DNA of 64,000 nucleotides from Arthrinium phaeospermum (GCA_006503535.1 QYRS01000012.1:2087001-2151000), one strand, 5' to 3'; counted from the first letter of the stretch, positions 16,451 to 27,502 are shown. Translations and numbers: made by a program. Notes: generated from the letters alone by a model not told the origin.

Positions 16451-18243
16451 ATGGCCAGCTACTCAGAAAAGCCCGAGGCCTCGTCTGTCATGGATGAGAA
16501 ACCTCATGGCGAGGTCCGCGAGGTCGCCGCGGCATCGGTGGCCTTGACTGCGGCCGTAGCCGAGCAGAACCCAACCTTCTGTCTCCTAACATGATTCGCC
16601 TGTACTTGATTATGTCGATCGGGTACCTCGTCTCTACCATGAACGGGTTCGACAGTTCCTTGATGGGCGCCATCAACGCCATGAAACCCTACCAGGAGAC
16701 CTTTGGGCTCAACGGAAAAGGCTCCTCCACCGGCATCATCTTCATCATCTACCAGGTGGGCCAGATTGCCAGTTTCCCATGTAAGTTTTCAGCGAGGCAT
16801 AAGTATACCGAAGAGGCAAGCGGCTAACCAATCTAGTTTGCGGCTTGCTCGCTGATGGCATCGGACGTCGGTGGTGCATCTTCATTGGGTGTTTCATTGT
16901 TCTTGTGGCACCGCGGTTCAGGCCACCGCCCACGAACAGGGGCACTTCATCGCGGGACGATTCGTTCTCGGGTTTGGTGCCGCGATTGCGTCCGCCGCGG
17001 GCCCAGCCTACATCGTCGAGCTTGCTCATCCCGCCTACCGTGGTACCATGGCCGGATTGTGAGTGATCTCCCTGCACCGAATGGGATACGGAGAAGGAAC
17101 TTGCAGACTAACCAAGAATGCTTACAGGTATAACATCTTTGGTGGTTTGGAAGCATCCTGGCTGGTTGGACCACCTATGGTACCGAGTTGCACATGAAGG
17201 ACAGCTGGGCCTGGCGAACCCTACAGTTGTCCAGGCTGCTATCCCTGCCGTCGTCATGTGCTTCATCATGTTCTTCCCCGAGTCCCCTCGATGGCTGATT
17301 CACAAGGACCGGGCCGAAGAAGCGCTGGCCATCTTGGCCAAGTACCACGGCGACGGCGACGCCAACTCACCCCTTGTTCAACTGCAATACCATGAGATCG
17401 TGGATGAGCGTGCTCTCGCTGCCAATGACAACCCTTGGTGGGACTTCCGAGCTCTACAACACCAAGGCCGCCCGATACCGTCTGTACATGGTCATCGGCA
17501 TGTCCTTCTTCGGCCAATGGTCTGGCAACAACGTTGTCAGCTACTTTATGGTAAATGACGACCCCCTTATTCATTTCCGTTCTTTGAACAACGGCTGACA
17601 CAATCTTTCTCATCTTACAGCCCGTGATGGTGGAAGCCGCCGGTATCACAGACACCAGCAAGCAGCTCTGATCAATGCCATCAACCCCATCTCTCCATGC
17701 TGGCGGCCGCCTACGGTGCCACCCTGCTCGACAAGCTCGGACGCCGCACCATGATGCTCTGCGGCCTCGGCGGCGCGCTGATCTGCTACGCCCTGCTGAC
17801 CGCCTTCACGGCCGAGTCGGAGCACAGCCCCAACCTCGCGTACGGCACCATCGTATCCATCTACCTGTTCGGCATCTGCTTCTCGTGGGGCTTCACCCCC
17901 TTACAAACACTGTACGCCGTCGAGGTGCTCGACAACCGCATGCGCGCCAAGGGGTCCGGCCTCAACTTCCTGTTTCTTACGTGGCCATGGTCGTCAACAC
18001 GTACGGAATCAGCGTCGGCATGGAGAAGATCGGCTGGAAGCTGTACCTGGTGTACATTGGCTGGATCTGCGTCGAGCTGGTGGTCATCTACTTCTTCTTC
18101 GTCGAGACGGCCGGCAAGACGCTCGAGGAGAGACGGAGATTTTCGAGGCGCCCAACCCGCGCAAGGCGAGTACGAGGAAGGTCAAGATGGAGGTCGACCG
18201 GGCCGGGGTGGTGGGCGTCGATGATGAGCACATGCCTGCCTGA
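16451..18243 (+). CDS. MFS sugar transporter, probable lactose permease (LAC12/LacpA type), frame-broken as sequenced
   Basis: The product is a 12-helix proton-sugar symporter of the major facilitator superfamily, expected in the plasma membrane. Visible sugar-transporter motifs in order are NGFDSSLMGAINAM, LLADGIGRRW, GRFVLGFGAAIASAAGPAYIVE, FFPESPRWLI, GQWSGNNVVSYF, LLDKLGRRTM and VETAGKTLEE. The ATG is at 16451 and TGA at 18241-18243. Three introns with intact sites are seen: 16781-16836, 17059-17127 and 17551-17620, two of them with a CTAAC branch site. Nine one-base losses break the frame, near 16573, 16907, 17140, 17220, 17451, 17668, 17692, 17980 and 18131, yet the protein between them looks conserved and no substitution-type stop was noticed. 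Next to the divergent GH2 beta-galactosidase, lactose is the most likely substrate. It is either a gene with local sequence errors or a recently dead one. Confidence 0.88.
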
Positions 18244-19803
18244 GAATGTCGATCCCAGGCGGTTCGCCTGTCAGACGACCCCAAGGATTGTTGCTCTGCT
18301 ATGTAGTTGTTGCACATGGCAGGTGGTCTCCTAAGATCACCTCGGCTCGGAAATAAAATCACCTATCTATCATATTACTACGGCCCGAGACTGTTAGGGG
18401 GGCAAACCGTGATTATGCTTGATCTGCGTAGAACCTGCCAGAAGGTAATCGACAGTGTTTAAAAACTGGAATCAGAGCTCGGCCATCTCCTGTCATTGGC
18501 CTTGGTCAAGGGCAGCTGAAGGGATGGATGGAAAGCTATGTCTGATAGAGCGTAGAACTGGACTTGACTCGCCCTTGTCCGTGCGAAAGCCGTCGTGACA
18601 GTTGCCCAAATCTTGATGGCGGCACAAACACAGCCGCACAGCAACTGTGTCAGGATACCAGCTACGGCATCTGAACTTTCGGGGAGAGGGACATGGCAAC
18701 GGGCCTTCCCCCGCGTCCCTGCGAGTTGGGCTGTTCGCAGTGCCCCATGTTTTCAAGTGTCGGTATCCACCGTTGCCTTGCTACGGCATCAGTTTTTATC
18801 GTTATTCCCTCGATTTTCGTATTTCGGATGGAGTGGATGTATTTCCTACTCCAACATAGCTTGTAAATACTTCATCTGAGGCCTGAACGGTGCCCATCAA
18901 ATAACAAGTTTCAAGGATAAACGTGAAAAGATATTTTTCAACACCACGGTATTGTACAGAGGCGCGTGAAATACCTGTACCAGGACTCTCGTCCAAGTTC
19001 GAACATGAAGTCTTTCAAGGGGTTCAGCTGCTTCGTCCGATTTCTGTTTCACCTGTCATCGTGCGAAAGGGGGCACTGACGCCATGGACACCTCGGAACA
19101 TTGTTTTGTAAACGTCTGTGCCAAAACAAGAGCTGTCGCCGCCGTCGAGCCTTTCTTTTTCCCCGCGCCTCCCTTTTTCAGATCTACGACTGTGCCGGTC
19201 TGATGGTACTGCTAGTAGATAACTTTGCTCCGAATACGCTGTAGTAGGCATTGCTAGTCGTGAATGTGATTTTCTCTCTCGGCCGACTTGCATTCGACGT
19301 CAGTTGTGACTTGTGCGGCCTCCTAAATATCACCTTGATAGAGGCGACGAGTATTCTTACTTACAATCACTCATTCCGAGACAAGATGGGGGTTGTTATG
19401 ATCCGGCACCATCACGTGTAGAAGCCATACCGCGTGTCGATCTCAGTTGATACATTCTTCGACGACCACGGGTTCGCTCGGTATACGAGAGTCGTGGTAT
19501 ACACATCTTGTCGACCCGGGCCAGCAGCCGCGGTTCACACGCTTAATCATCCTCAAACTCCAAGCCGGTGAGCCTGTGGTGTTAGTAGTTAATATCAGGT
19601 AGGCAATAAGCCCACCCCTATCAGTAACTAAAGCACCTGCAGGCGCGGAAGAGCTGATGGATCACTAGATCCCAGCGGTGTATCCGTTTGTCAAATCCTT
19701 ACCTTGGAATCGACGAGGCTCCCTCACGACCGCCACGGCCTGAGGGAGCGCCATATCCATATACGACGACGCGAGTCGCCACGCGGAGAGGTTCCTTGAC
19801 ACG
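18244..19803. other. Intergenic stretch, nothing recognised
   Basis: This stretch lies between two plus-strand genes. It should contain the permease 3' end and the promoter of the next gene. No domain, RNA gene or clear repeat was noticed. Confidence 0.45.
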
Positions 19804-21333
19804 ATGCAGATGTCATTACTCCCACGTCTCCGCCCGACCGTGCCTCCGCTCATCCCCTCATCGACATCGACATCGACATCATCATCAACCTCCTCATCAA
19901 CAACAACATCAATACAGCAACAGCCGTTGTCTGTCCAAACACCCCCGCTCGCACAACTGCCACCGCCGCCACCTCCCCTCATACCCCCACCGCCACCCCC
20001 AGGCTCTGGCCCAGTGTGGTGACAGTGACGTCCAGCGACGCCGAGCATACCTCCGAGTCTGACGACGACGACAACGACGACAGCGACAGGGACGGGGACG
20101 GGGACGACGTCGCCCGAGACCATCGGCTTCCCGGCGCCGGGCTTGATCTCGACCGTGACCACCACCACGACGACCGCCACGACGACCAGCGCCGAGGAGA
20201 GCAGCGCGAGCCCGAAAAGCGGCGGCAACGGCGGCGACTCGGGCATTTCGCCCGCGGCCGTCGTCGGCATCTCCATCGCCCTGCACGTCGTCGTCACCGT
20301 CATCCTGGTTCTGGTAGTGCGGGCGTACCGGAACAAGTACAAGAGACTCAAGGCCCAGCAGCAACAGGCCGGAGGGGCAGCAGCACGTGGAGGCCCCAGC
20401 GGTGGCCGGCAACCTCCTCCTGCCGTCAAACGCGCCTCGCCGCGAGTGTTGAAGAAGAGGCTGTCCCACTCCCTCCACAGCAGCGCCCGGCTGACCCAGG
20501 GCACCGACTGGATCAAGCTACAGGACAACGTGGCGACGGCCTCTTCGGAAGCCTCCTCGTCGTCTCCGCGGGATGTGCAGCGACCCGGCGCCCTACTAGA
20601 CCGCCGCAGCCTCCCGCCCCCCCCCTCGCGGCGCTGCCGCCTCATCCCACCACCCCACCCCGAACCGCCATAATAACGTGGCGGCAATACCGAACGACAA
20701 CAACGGCCGGGCGCCCGGCGGGCTCAACATCAGCGACGCCGCCGGGGCCGGGATGCGGCTGCCGAGCTACCGCACCAGCCGAAGCTCGACGGCCTACAAC
20801 CACTTTACTCTAGAAGGGGCAGGAGTAGGAGCAGGAGGTAGAGGCAGAGGCAGAGGAGGCAATGGCGACGGCGGCAGCCGTGAGGAGCCCGTGCTCTCGG
20901 TCTGGAACGACGCGCGCTGGAACGAGGTGCTGTACCGGACGCTGCAGGAGCCGCCGCGGTCGCAGGCCGCCTCCGTCTCGCAGGTCTCGGTCTCGTACTA
21001 CGGCGACGATGAGGACGACCACAGCCACAACAACGCCGTCCCGCCACGCCTTCCACGGCGGGGTCGCTGCGGGAGATGCACTCGCGGCGGCGGCTACTGG
21101 GGGCCAATAACAACTTCAACAATCACAGTGGCGACGAGGAAGACGAAGAGGTGATACAGATTGGGCACAGGCCGGAGGACGTCGACGACGCAGGAGGGAG
21201 GGGTCCCGACAGTCCGACCATGGTGGTGCGAGATGCAGTGCCGCCCCCTCTGCGACCGTCGATGCGGGCTGCGATGAGGCCGCCGCCACCACCGCCGGCG
21301 GCTTTCCAGTCACGCTGGTCGGTGAGCAGCTAA
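19804..21333 (+). CDS. Ser/Thr-rich single-pass membrane protein, sensor-like, frame-broken
   Basis: The core (20041-20600) reads as a Thr-rich ectodomain (SLTTTTTTTATGTGTG, then STVTTTTTTATTTSAEESS). One clear membrane helix follows (GISIALHVVVTVILVLVV), then a basic stop-transfer RAYRNKYKRLK and a long polar cytosolic tail ending in WSVSS at 21333. This layout is that of fungal cell-wall or surface sensors of the Mid2/WSC kind, but no cysteine-rich WSC domain is seen, so the role is inferred from architecture only. The frame changes at a run of nine C near 20620 (one extra base) and again near 21046 (one base lost). The N-terminus is unresolved: from the ATG at 19804 a Ser/Pro-rich frame stops at 20020-20022, and reaching the Thr-rich frame needs two more shifts. 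The opposite-strand reading of the same bases is a Val-rich shadow. Confidence 0.5.
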
Positions 21334-21581
21334 CCTACCTACTACTACTTAGCCAGCCGCCAGGTTAATTGATTGATTGATGGGTTCTTCATACGAGGCA
21401 ACGAGGCGGTTATAGGGGGTCCCGGACCATGAAAGCAAAGTGAGGATGAGTTGCTGAGTTATGGTGGATGATACCCCCTTTTTCTTTCTCCCGTTCCCCG
21501 CATTCCTTAAAACTGGGTGCATTGCGAATCCAGAGTAGTAATTGGAATGGGTTGGTTGCTATACCTTGCAATCTACAACTT

Positions 21582-21691
21582 CATGCGGCTAGCCTGTCCA
21601 CCAAGTACCGATTTTCAAGGCGGGCACTTCTGGGCTCATGCGGCTAGCCTGTCCACCAAGTACCGATTTTCAAGGCGGGCACTTCTGGGCC
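21582..21691. repeat. Two-copy tandem duplication, period 55 bp
   Basis: A 55-bp unit starting CATGCGGCTAGCCTG is repeated head to tail (21582 and 21637) with essentially no difference. It lies about 60 bp outside the left inverted repeat of the Fot1-like element. The copies are too similar to be old. Confidence 0.9.
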
Positions 21692-21750
21692 TCTTTCTGT
21701 GCATCCCAATCGATATTACCCGTGCTACGCCCCCACTTTACCTGGAATTC

Positions 21751-21803
21751 GCTTAGGCTCACCAACTAAAATTGGTGCTCCCTATCCATCTGAACAGACC
21801 AGC
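21751..21803. repeat. Left terminal inverted repeat
   Basis: This sequence matches the reverse complement of 23571-23623 over most of 53 positions. Shared blocks include GGCTCACCA, TGGTGCT, CCATCT and ACAGACCAGC. It contains a small internal hairpin, CACCAA/TTGGTG. Confidence 0.85.
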
Positions 21804-22039
21804 CATCTGAACAATAACACCATCTTTTATCATTATAACCGCGTTTTTTCTATCAGAAATAACTTTTTATGCGATAAACTACGAGGAACGTATATAGGAA
21901 GCAGTCGGCTTTTATAGGGAGCCGGGTTTATTAATATCTCCGAGTTAGCGGCTAATTATAATAAACACGAGTAACGTTTTTTAATTAATTAAAGGGATAG
22001 TAATAATATATCGGCAAGCCAGTATTTTACTAACTATTT

Positions 22040-22995
22040 ATAATCGCCGAAGAAAAGGCTATATACAACTACATTAACCGACTTAATTAAATTAATTTAT
22101 CGATTTATAAAAAATTTATACGGGAAGCTATTAATTTAATTCTTTAAAAGCATATACTACTATTCGATTCTTACGACCCCTTACGCATTAGTAAGCACTA
22201 AATTAACCGATTTTTAAAACGACACGGTTACTCCTAATACACTTCGAAATAACTTAATAAACCGGTAATATATAAAGAATATTAAGGTTATTTAATTATA
22301 TTTTAAGCAGCTCGGTTAACTTTTTATAAAGTATAGATTTAACCTAGCCGATATTTAAAATATAAATAAAATAAGCTTCCGTATTAACGTTAACAAAAAC
22401 TAATTAATTATAACTAAGTATAAATATACTTACTACTTCGGTATACTATAAAATAAAAAGTTTACTACCGCTATCGAAGCTATTTCTACTAATAATACAA
22501 TAATACTAACTTTTTTTTTATTAACTAGCGTTATATATTTATTACTCTAATATAAACATAAATTACACCCTAATACTTATATAATTTTACGAGTTTAAAT
22601 ACTCTAATAATAAGATTAGCTTAGAATAACTAGAATACTTTAACCAACACTCTCGAAAGACCTAAATTAATAATAAAAAGCTCTTTATATTTAACGGCTA
22701 CAGCTTTCACTATACTCGGCAGTTTATATAATACTATAACAATAACGGTATTATCCCTTTCGGTCTGCCACCACACCTCACACACCTACTATAACCGCTC
22801 GATATGGTATATTTCCAACCATATAAACATTACCACGCAAAAGCTCTTAACCTACTAATCCGTAATAAGGTTTACAATATAAACAAGCTGGAATTCCTTA
22901 ATATTATTAAAGGGGTATAAATTAATATCTTTAAGGAGTTAACAATTAAATCAGCTTTTAAATATACTGATATATACCCTTTTAACCTATATCCT
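22040..22995 (+). pseudogene. Fot1/pogo transposase relic (CENP-B-type HTH plus DDE domain)
   Basis: Reading through stops, the order is that of a pogo-family transposase. An N-terminal helix-turn-helix reads EEKAIYNYINRL, then KHxINRFLKRH near 22196-22225. A catalytic-core start reads KYRFNLADI near 22335, followed by TTAIEAIS near 22465. A second core block reads FNGYSFHYTRQFI at 22690-22728. The signature PFGLPPHLTHLL/PLDMVYFQPYKHYH (22757-22835) follows, and the C-terminal KLEFLNII and SAFKYTDIYPFN come after it. The first two catalytic aspartates read as Asn (22365 and 22693) and the third remains Asp (22801-22803). Changes of Trp and Gln codons to stops and D-to-N fit G:C to A:T mutation by RIP. 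It cannot encode a working enzyme. Confidence 0.88.
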
Positions 22996-23570
22996 ATATT
23001 AGCCGAAATTATTACTTAATAACTAGCCACCTTAATACCCCCCCTATTACTAATAAGTTTTATTATAGCTATATTAATTATTATACGCTAATTTAATAAA
23101 TAAGCGGTTTATATTACGTAATCTATTATCGATTTTAATTACCAGCCGAATAGAAATAATGCTATTTTATTGGTAAAGTTTATTAAAAGGTCCCTTATTA
23201 GTAATACCGAGTTCTTTTAAATAAAGAGAGATTTAAACCGTATATATTAACTAAACACATATTAAAGTCTTATAAAACTAATAAGAATTACCAATTATAA
23301 GCTAGAGGTATATTAACTATTAAATAAGGCTAAAATATGGTTAAAAAGAAGGTTAAATTAGATAAGGTTAAGGTAAGGCGTATATTCAAACTCGATTAAA
23401 AACGCTGTATAAGAGCCGTTAAAAGAACTTTTTTAAAAGCCGTAAAAAAAGCTCGTAAATAGAGGCTTAATGGTATATTATTTCCCTGCGATAATAAAAA
23501 GAACCGGTTATATTCGCGTTCTGCGCCGGTGTTAATAATAAGGGTTTTTATCGATTATATTATTTAAATA

Positions 23571-23623
23571 GCTGGTCTGTTTAGATGGGTGATAAGCACC
23601 ACCTTTAAGTGGTGAGCCCTAGC
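23571..23623. repeat. Right terminal inverted repeat
   Basis: This is the inverted partner of 21751-21803. Its internal hairpin is CACCAC/GTGGTG, where the left end has CACCAA/TTGGTG, so both arms changed together. It overlaps the start of a 21-bp tandem duplication. Confidence 0.85.
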
Positions 23624-23655
23624 GAGTCGATAAAGAGCCCTAGCGAGTCGATAAA
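23614..23655. repeat. 21-bp unit duplicated in tandem at the transposon end
   Basis: The unit GAGCCCTAGCGAGTCGATAA plus one A occurs twice without change (23614-23634 and 23635-23655), starting inside the right inverted repeat. It may be a footprint of aberrant excision or repair at the element boundary, or simple slippage. Confidence 0.9.
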
Positions 23656-24962
23656 GGTGGTGCGTGCACGAGTAATTAAGAAACTGGGACCGCCTCAGGA
23701 TAAGTTGGGGGATTGGAAATGACGATTGGCGACCGATGTGAAGTATACCTAGTGTGTCATGCATATTTGACATTGACACATGCAGCTCCAGCTTTGTCCA
23801 GTTTGCGGCTGTAGTTGGAAAACAGCAGCAGCAATAACAACAGGCCGGCATCAATTGACTTTTGCATCGCATGCATTAACATCATGAGCTGCATTATTGA
23901 GCATTCCAAAGAGACTAGTGCAGTGGAATTTGCTCACACGCTAGATGTGTGTACCATTGCCTGTGCTGGTCGAGCTGCAGCTGCAGCAAAGATGCTGTCG
24001 GGGGTTTCTAATCAGTTACAGGGGACTATCCAGATACGCTGCCATCTCACTTGCACCCACCAAACCGGCCGGTAGGACTGAAAACAACCCTTCTATCAAT
24101 CCATTCAATGCTGGAAGAAAGCAACCTCACCTCTCGTCACCTTCAAGCCCAGCAGGGTTGTCGTGTCAAAAGGAGACGATCCCGTCCAATGCCTGCTGGG
24201 AATGCGCAAGCCTTTGCGACCCGGGAGTGGAGTGGCTTGCTCTTTCTCTCTTTCCCACTCTTATCCACGTGTAACTGACTAACAAGCTGTCAAAACAATG
24301 CTGGTTAGAGAAGGCGCCCATCAAGGCGCAGTTGCTCAGCATGAGGCCATGGCCGGCCAGCGCGCGCCGCCAGAAACCATAATTGACACAAGCCAGCGCG
24401 AGAGAGAAGGAGAGAGAGCAATCTAACATTGAGGCAATTACCTTCAATGTTGTCGATGCTGGTTGACCTATTTCACTAGCCCATCTCGGTGCGCCCGCTG
24501 CCCGCCCAATTTTATGTGATCAACCAGATCGATCGAATACGAGCAAAAGCTTTCCTCCAACTTTCCAAGGAATGCAGCAGAGTCGCAGTGGAACTGAGCA
24601 CCCGGTTCTATTTTCAGCACTGCGGACGATCTCTCTCTCGTGACGATCCTCTGGTTACTTCATTTTGCAGCCCGCTTGCTTTCTGGTCATCTAATCCTCC
24701 AGCCCCAGAGTTGCACCGCAGCAAACCAGGTCACACGCAGCCAGAGATAAGATTACGTACGACGGCGGAATTGAGCAACCAAGTACCTCCATACCTCCTA
24801 ACCACCAAACCGAAATTGGAATCCCGAATTCCTCACCTGCGCGATTCTTGCGCACGGCAACACACATATACCCTCTCCCTCACTCTTTCTCTTTTCCTAT
24901 CGCTACTCTTGTAGTTGTCGTCGTCGCCGCTGGTGTTTGCCGCATGATATAACCCCGACAAG
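23656..24962. other. Intergenic stretch between transposon and CFEM gene
   Basis: Base composition returns to normal within a few tens of bases of the element. No gene or RNA was recognised. The last few hundred bases are pyrimidine-rich (CTCTCC and CTTTCT runs), as is common in leaders of fungal genes, and probably hold the promoter of the CFEM gene. Confidence 0.45.
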
Positions 24963-25716
24963 ATGCGCCTGCGACATGTCGTCCTGGCGGGAATGTCGAT
25001 GGCGACCAGCAGCAGCGGTGTCGCTGCCGAGATGACGAGCTGTGTGAGGAGCTGCTACGCCGCCACCGCCTTCTTTCTTGGCTGCAGCGCGACCGACGTC
25101 GCCTGCGCCTGCCGACAGCAGCCCAACCTCATCTACTTTGCCGAGCCCTGCCTGGCCCAGGAGTGTCGCGACGACGATCTACTGTGTGAGTGTCCAAATC
25201 TTCTTTTCTCTTTTCTCTTTTCTTTCTCTCATTCTCTTTTTTTTCTTGGCGCATTGTCGTGGCTATATCCTAAAGAAATGAACCATGACTAACAAACAAC
25301 CTCAGTGTCTCTCACATCCATAACGGACCTGTGCGGAAGTGGCCCCGGCGCTGAAAAAGAGCTGCCGCCCGCCGCGACGCAGAGCCCGACCGGCGGCGGC
25401 GGCGGCTTCTCCTACAAAGTCGTTGCCCCGGATCCCACCACCATCCCGGGGACCACGGTCGTCACGAGCGGCGGGGCCGTGACCCGGACCATTGCCCCCG
25501 TCACCATCAAGGCGCAGCAAGCCCCCGTCACGGTCACGCCGTCGGGCGCGGTAGCGGAAGCGGGGTCAGTGTCGGCAGCGGTGGCGGCGCAGGGGGTAGC
25601 AGTAATTCTAGCGAGGACCAGGCGAGCAAGAGTGGTGTCGCGCGGCACGGCGAGGTGGGGATGACGGTAATAATGCTGATGTGTGTCGGATTTGGCGCCG
25701 CGCTGGTGGTATGTTA
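24963..25716 (+). CDS. CFEM-domain secreted protein, probably GPI-anchored
   Basis: The ATG at 24963 opens a signal peptide (about residues 1-22, MRLRHVVLAGMSMATSSSG). A CFEM domain with all eight cysteines follows: SCVRSC, FLGCSATDVACAC, AEPCLAQEC and, after the intron, TDLC. CFEM proteins sit in the fungal wall or membrane and some bind haem or act as effectors. The intron is 25196-25305 (GTGAGT to CTCAG). The tail is Thr/Val-rich. In the first reading frame it ends as an Arg-rich nonsense tail, but a loss of one base near 25548 gives GSGSGVSVGSGGG, an N-glycosylation site NSS and a C-terminal hydrophobic segment MTVIMLMCVGFGAALVV with stop at 25714-25716. That is a textbook GPI-attachment signal, so I take the longer frame as correct. 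It lies 1.3 kb from a RIP-mutated transposon. Confidence 0.85.
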
Positions 25717-25931
25717 GTTAATTGACTGGAGATATTTAATGATACCCTTTTCTTACTTCACACACCTATGTGGGAGATAGCAAATCGACTCACGAGCTTC
25801 ATATCCAACTTTCGCAATCGCCGTGACGGTGACTGTGACTTTATAAACCACCTTGTCGCGGACAGTCTTTACGAAACCCTTGCCTGCTTTCTCCGAATGT
25901 GGATTAGCAAGGAAGACTTCGAGAGTACTTG

Positions 25932-26069
25932 TTATTGCTTGAGCTTGGCGAGCATGTCGTTGGGCAATGCTTGAGGTGGCGGACCGCTTTCGTCGTCGTC
26001 GCGACCCTTCATAACTGGCAACCCATTCTCGTCCTCGATGACACCCCGGCGGTTCTTCGTTGCGTCCAT
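25932..26069 (-). CDS. Doubtful small ORF, 45 aa
   Basis: An ATG at 26069 opens 45 codons, beginning MDATKNRRGVIEDENGL and ending LPNDMLAKLKQ. It is charged, soluble and low in shadow-like repeats, with a plausible protein composition. Upstream on the same strand a CTAAC branch-like site and an ACAG acceptor (about 26129-26142) suggest splicing, but no exon pair joins in frame. It may be an exon or relic of a gene with a lost base. I do not recognise it. Confidence 0.25.
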   Translation of the reverse strand: MDATKNRRGVIEDENGLPVMKGRDDDESGPPPQALPNDMLAKLKQ

Positions 26070-26694
26070 GGTATGGTCGGTCAATGTTGTTGATGCCAAT
26101 GGCGGCGGAGGCTTTACATTGGCCGTTCATACTGTACACCGTTAGCCTTGATCCTGTACTGTATGGAAGGACTTGCCTTCTGGTGATCGATTCACCAGAT
26201 CATCATATCGGGTTCCTTTTCCCATGATTTGTTTTTTGCCAGAATTGCTGGGGTATCCTCGAGTTGAACAGTCTACTTTAGTCAACTCTGTCCACGCGCT
26301 GGTTGGAACAGTCTCTAACCAATCCCAGGACCAATTCACGCTTTGTTATAATGGTTTCCCCGTCGCTCATCTTGTCGGTTTGGGATGGACAAGTTGCCTT
26401 ACCTGGGGGATCAGCTTAGTAGTGTGTTGGAAATTGTTCGGGGGAGTTGATGTGACTGGGATCTGAGCAGTAATGGCGAAATTCTGGGTTATAGATCACT
26501 CCAGTTATTACGTGACAAGTCTTCAACTTGCCACACCCCTCTCATCACCATGCTCTCTGCAATGGAATCTACGTCCCAATCTACACAGAGCCACCCAATC
26601 GGCGCTTGTTCAAGATTAGAAATAGCCGAGAAAGAAAAAGAGGAAAATCGCAAGCGTTACATATGTCTGGCAATGCCACCTTATGGCGCAAGGT

Positions 26695-26888
26695 AGGTCG
26701 CCAGACCAGCAGGGAGAACCGCGCCTGCTGCGATCTGTGATGGAAGCCCCTCAAGAAGAAGCTCAAGAAGTGCACCCGATCTTGTCTGCCTAGGTCGCCA
26801 GACCAGCAGGGAGAACCGCGCCTGCTGCGATCTGTGATGGAAGCCCCTCAAGAAGAAGCTCAAGAAGTGCACCCGATCTTGTCTGCCT
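26695..26888. repeat. Two-copy tandem duplication, period 97 bp
   Basis: A 97-bp unit starting AGGTCGCCAGACCAGCAG and ending GTCTGCCT is present twice (26695-26791 and 26792-26888) with no difference noticed. It is intergenic. Confidence 0.92.
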
Positions 26889-27233
26889 GGCATTGCATCT
26901 TTCGCGGGAGTATCTGCCCCCGTCACTGTTTAAATTGCCGACAGGTTACTGGCAAGGCCATATTTGGTAGTTCGGCACCTACTTCTGAACCGCGACGTCA
27001 ACATCCATCTCAGCTCCAACCGGCGTTCCAGCCTTGGCGATCCCCCTTAGACGGAGCAGTATGCTGGCCAGCCGCAGATATTAGGCGTCTTTTCGAGCGC
27101 ATAGTCCGTGATGCCGGCTCCACAAGATATATTGTCGTGTACTTGGGCGTGGGAACATATCCTAGCTACAGCTAGGGCGCCGACCTATTCCAGGGACATC
27201 GCCGGCTCATTTATACACGCGCCGAGTAAAAAA

Positions 27234-27324
27234 GAAACGAAAACGAGATTCAGCGTGACGAAAACGAAATTTATCTTGACGAAAATATCGCAATTAAAGT
27301 CCGGTTGAAATTCGTTTTCGTTTG
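27234..27324. repeat. Imperfect inverted repeat, AAACGAAAACGA arms
   Basis: The left arm AAACGAAAACGAGATTCAG pairs imperfectly with the right arm TGAAATTCGTTTTCGTTT across a loop of about 50 bases. The loop holds two further ACGAAAA copies. Whether it is a transposon end, a MITE fragment or chance in A-rich DNA is open. Confidence 0.5.
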
Positions 27325-27502
27325 ATACTTGATGTCCGCCGACCCCATTTCACATAAGCTCAAGACGGCGATAACATATGTGCAAGTAGGTACTCATTGT
27401 AATTATTCTGCCTAAATGAAGTAGCATAATCCATTTTCCCCGATTCAGTTTCCCCGATGAAAGACCCGGTTGGTCCGCCCAGTTGTTCCAGGCAGTATCT
27501 GC

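Larger units (their letters stand above)
21751..23623 (+). mobile_element. Fot1/pogo-type DNA transposon (Tc1/mariner superfamily), RIP-degraded
   Basis: This block of about 1.87 kb has terminal inverted repeats (21751-21803 and 23571-23623) and a strongly AT- and TpA-rich interior unlike its flanks. That is the mark of RIP, which turns CpA into TpA on either strand. Inside, in several frames with many stops, a Fot1/pogo transposase can still be read. Its size matches the roughly 1.9 kb of Fot1. A TA dinucleotide sits next to the CTCACC ends on both sides (21754-21755 and 23620-23621), consistent with the TA target duplication of this superfamily, although similarity between the ends reaches a few bases further out. 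The element is dead. RIP normally needs a second copy, so relatives should exist elsewhere in the genome. Confidence 0.88.

Noticed and set aside
19665..20687. Minus-strand 340-codon frame
   Set aside because: Its Val- and Gly-rich runs are the antisense of the ACG/CCG-rich coding of the plus-strand membrane protein, which has a clear helix and basic stop-transfer.
21751..23623. AT-rich block as a centromere or mitochondrial insert
   Set aside because: A transposase can be read through the stops and the ends form inverted repeats, so a RIP-mutated DNA transposon explains it.
26834..27175. Plus-strand 113-codon frame starting in the 97-bp duplication
   Set aside because: It begins inside a recent tandem duplication and shows no recognisable domain.
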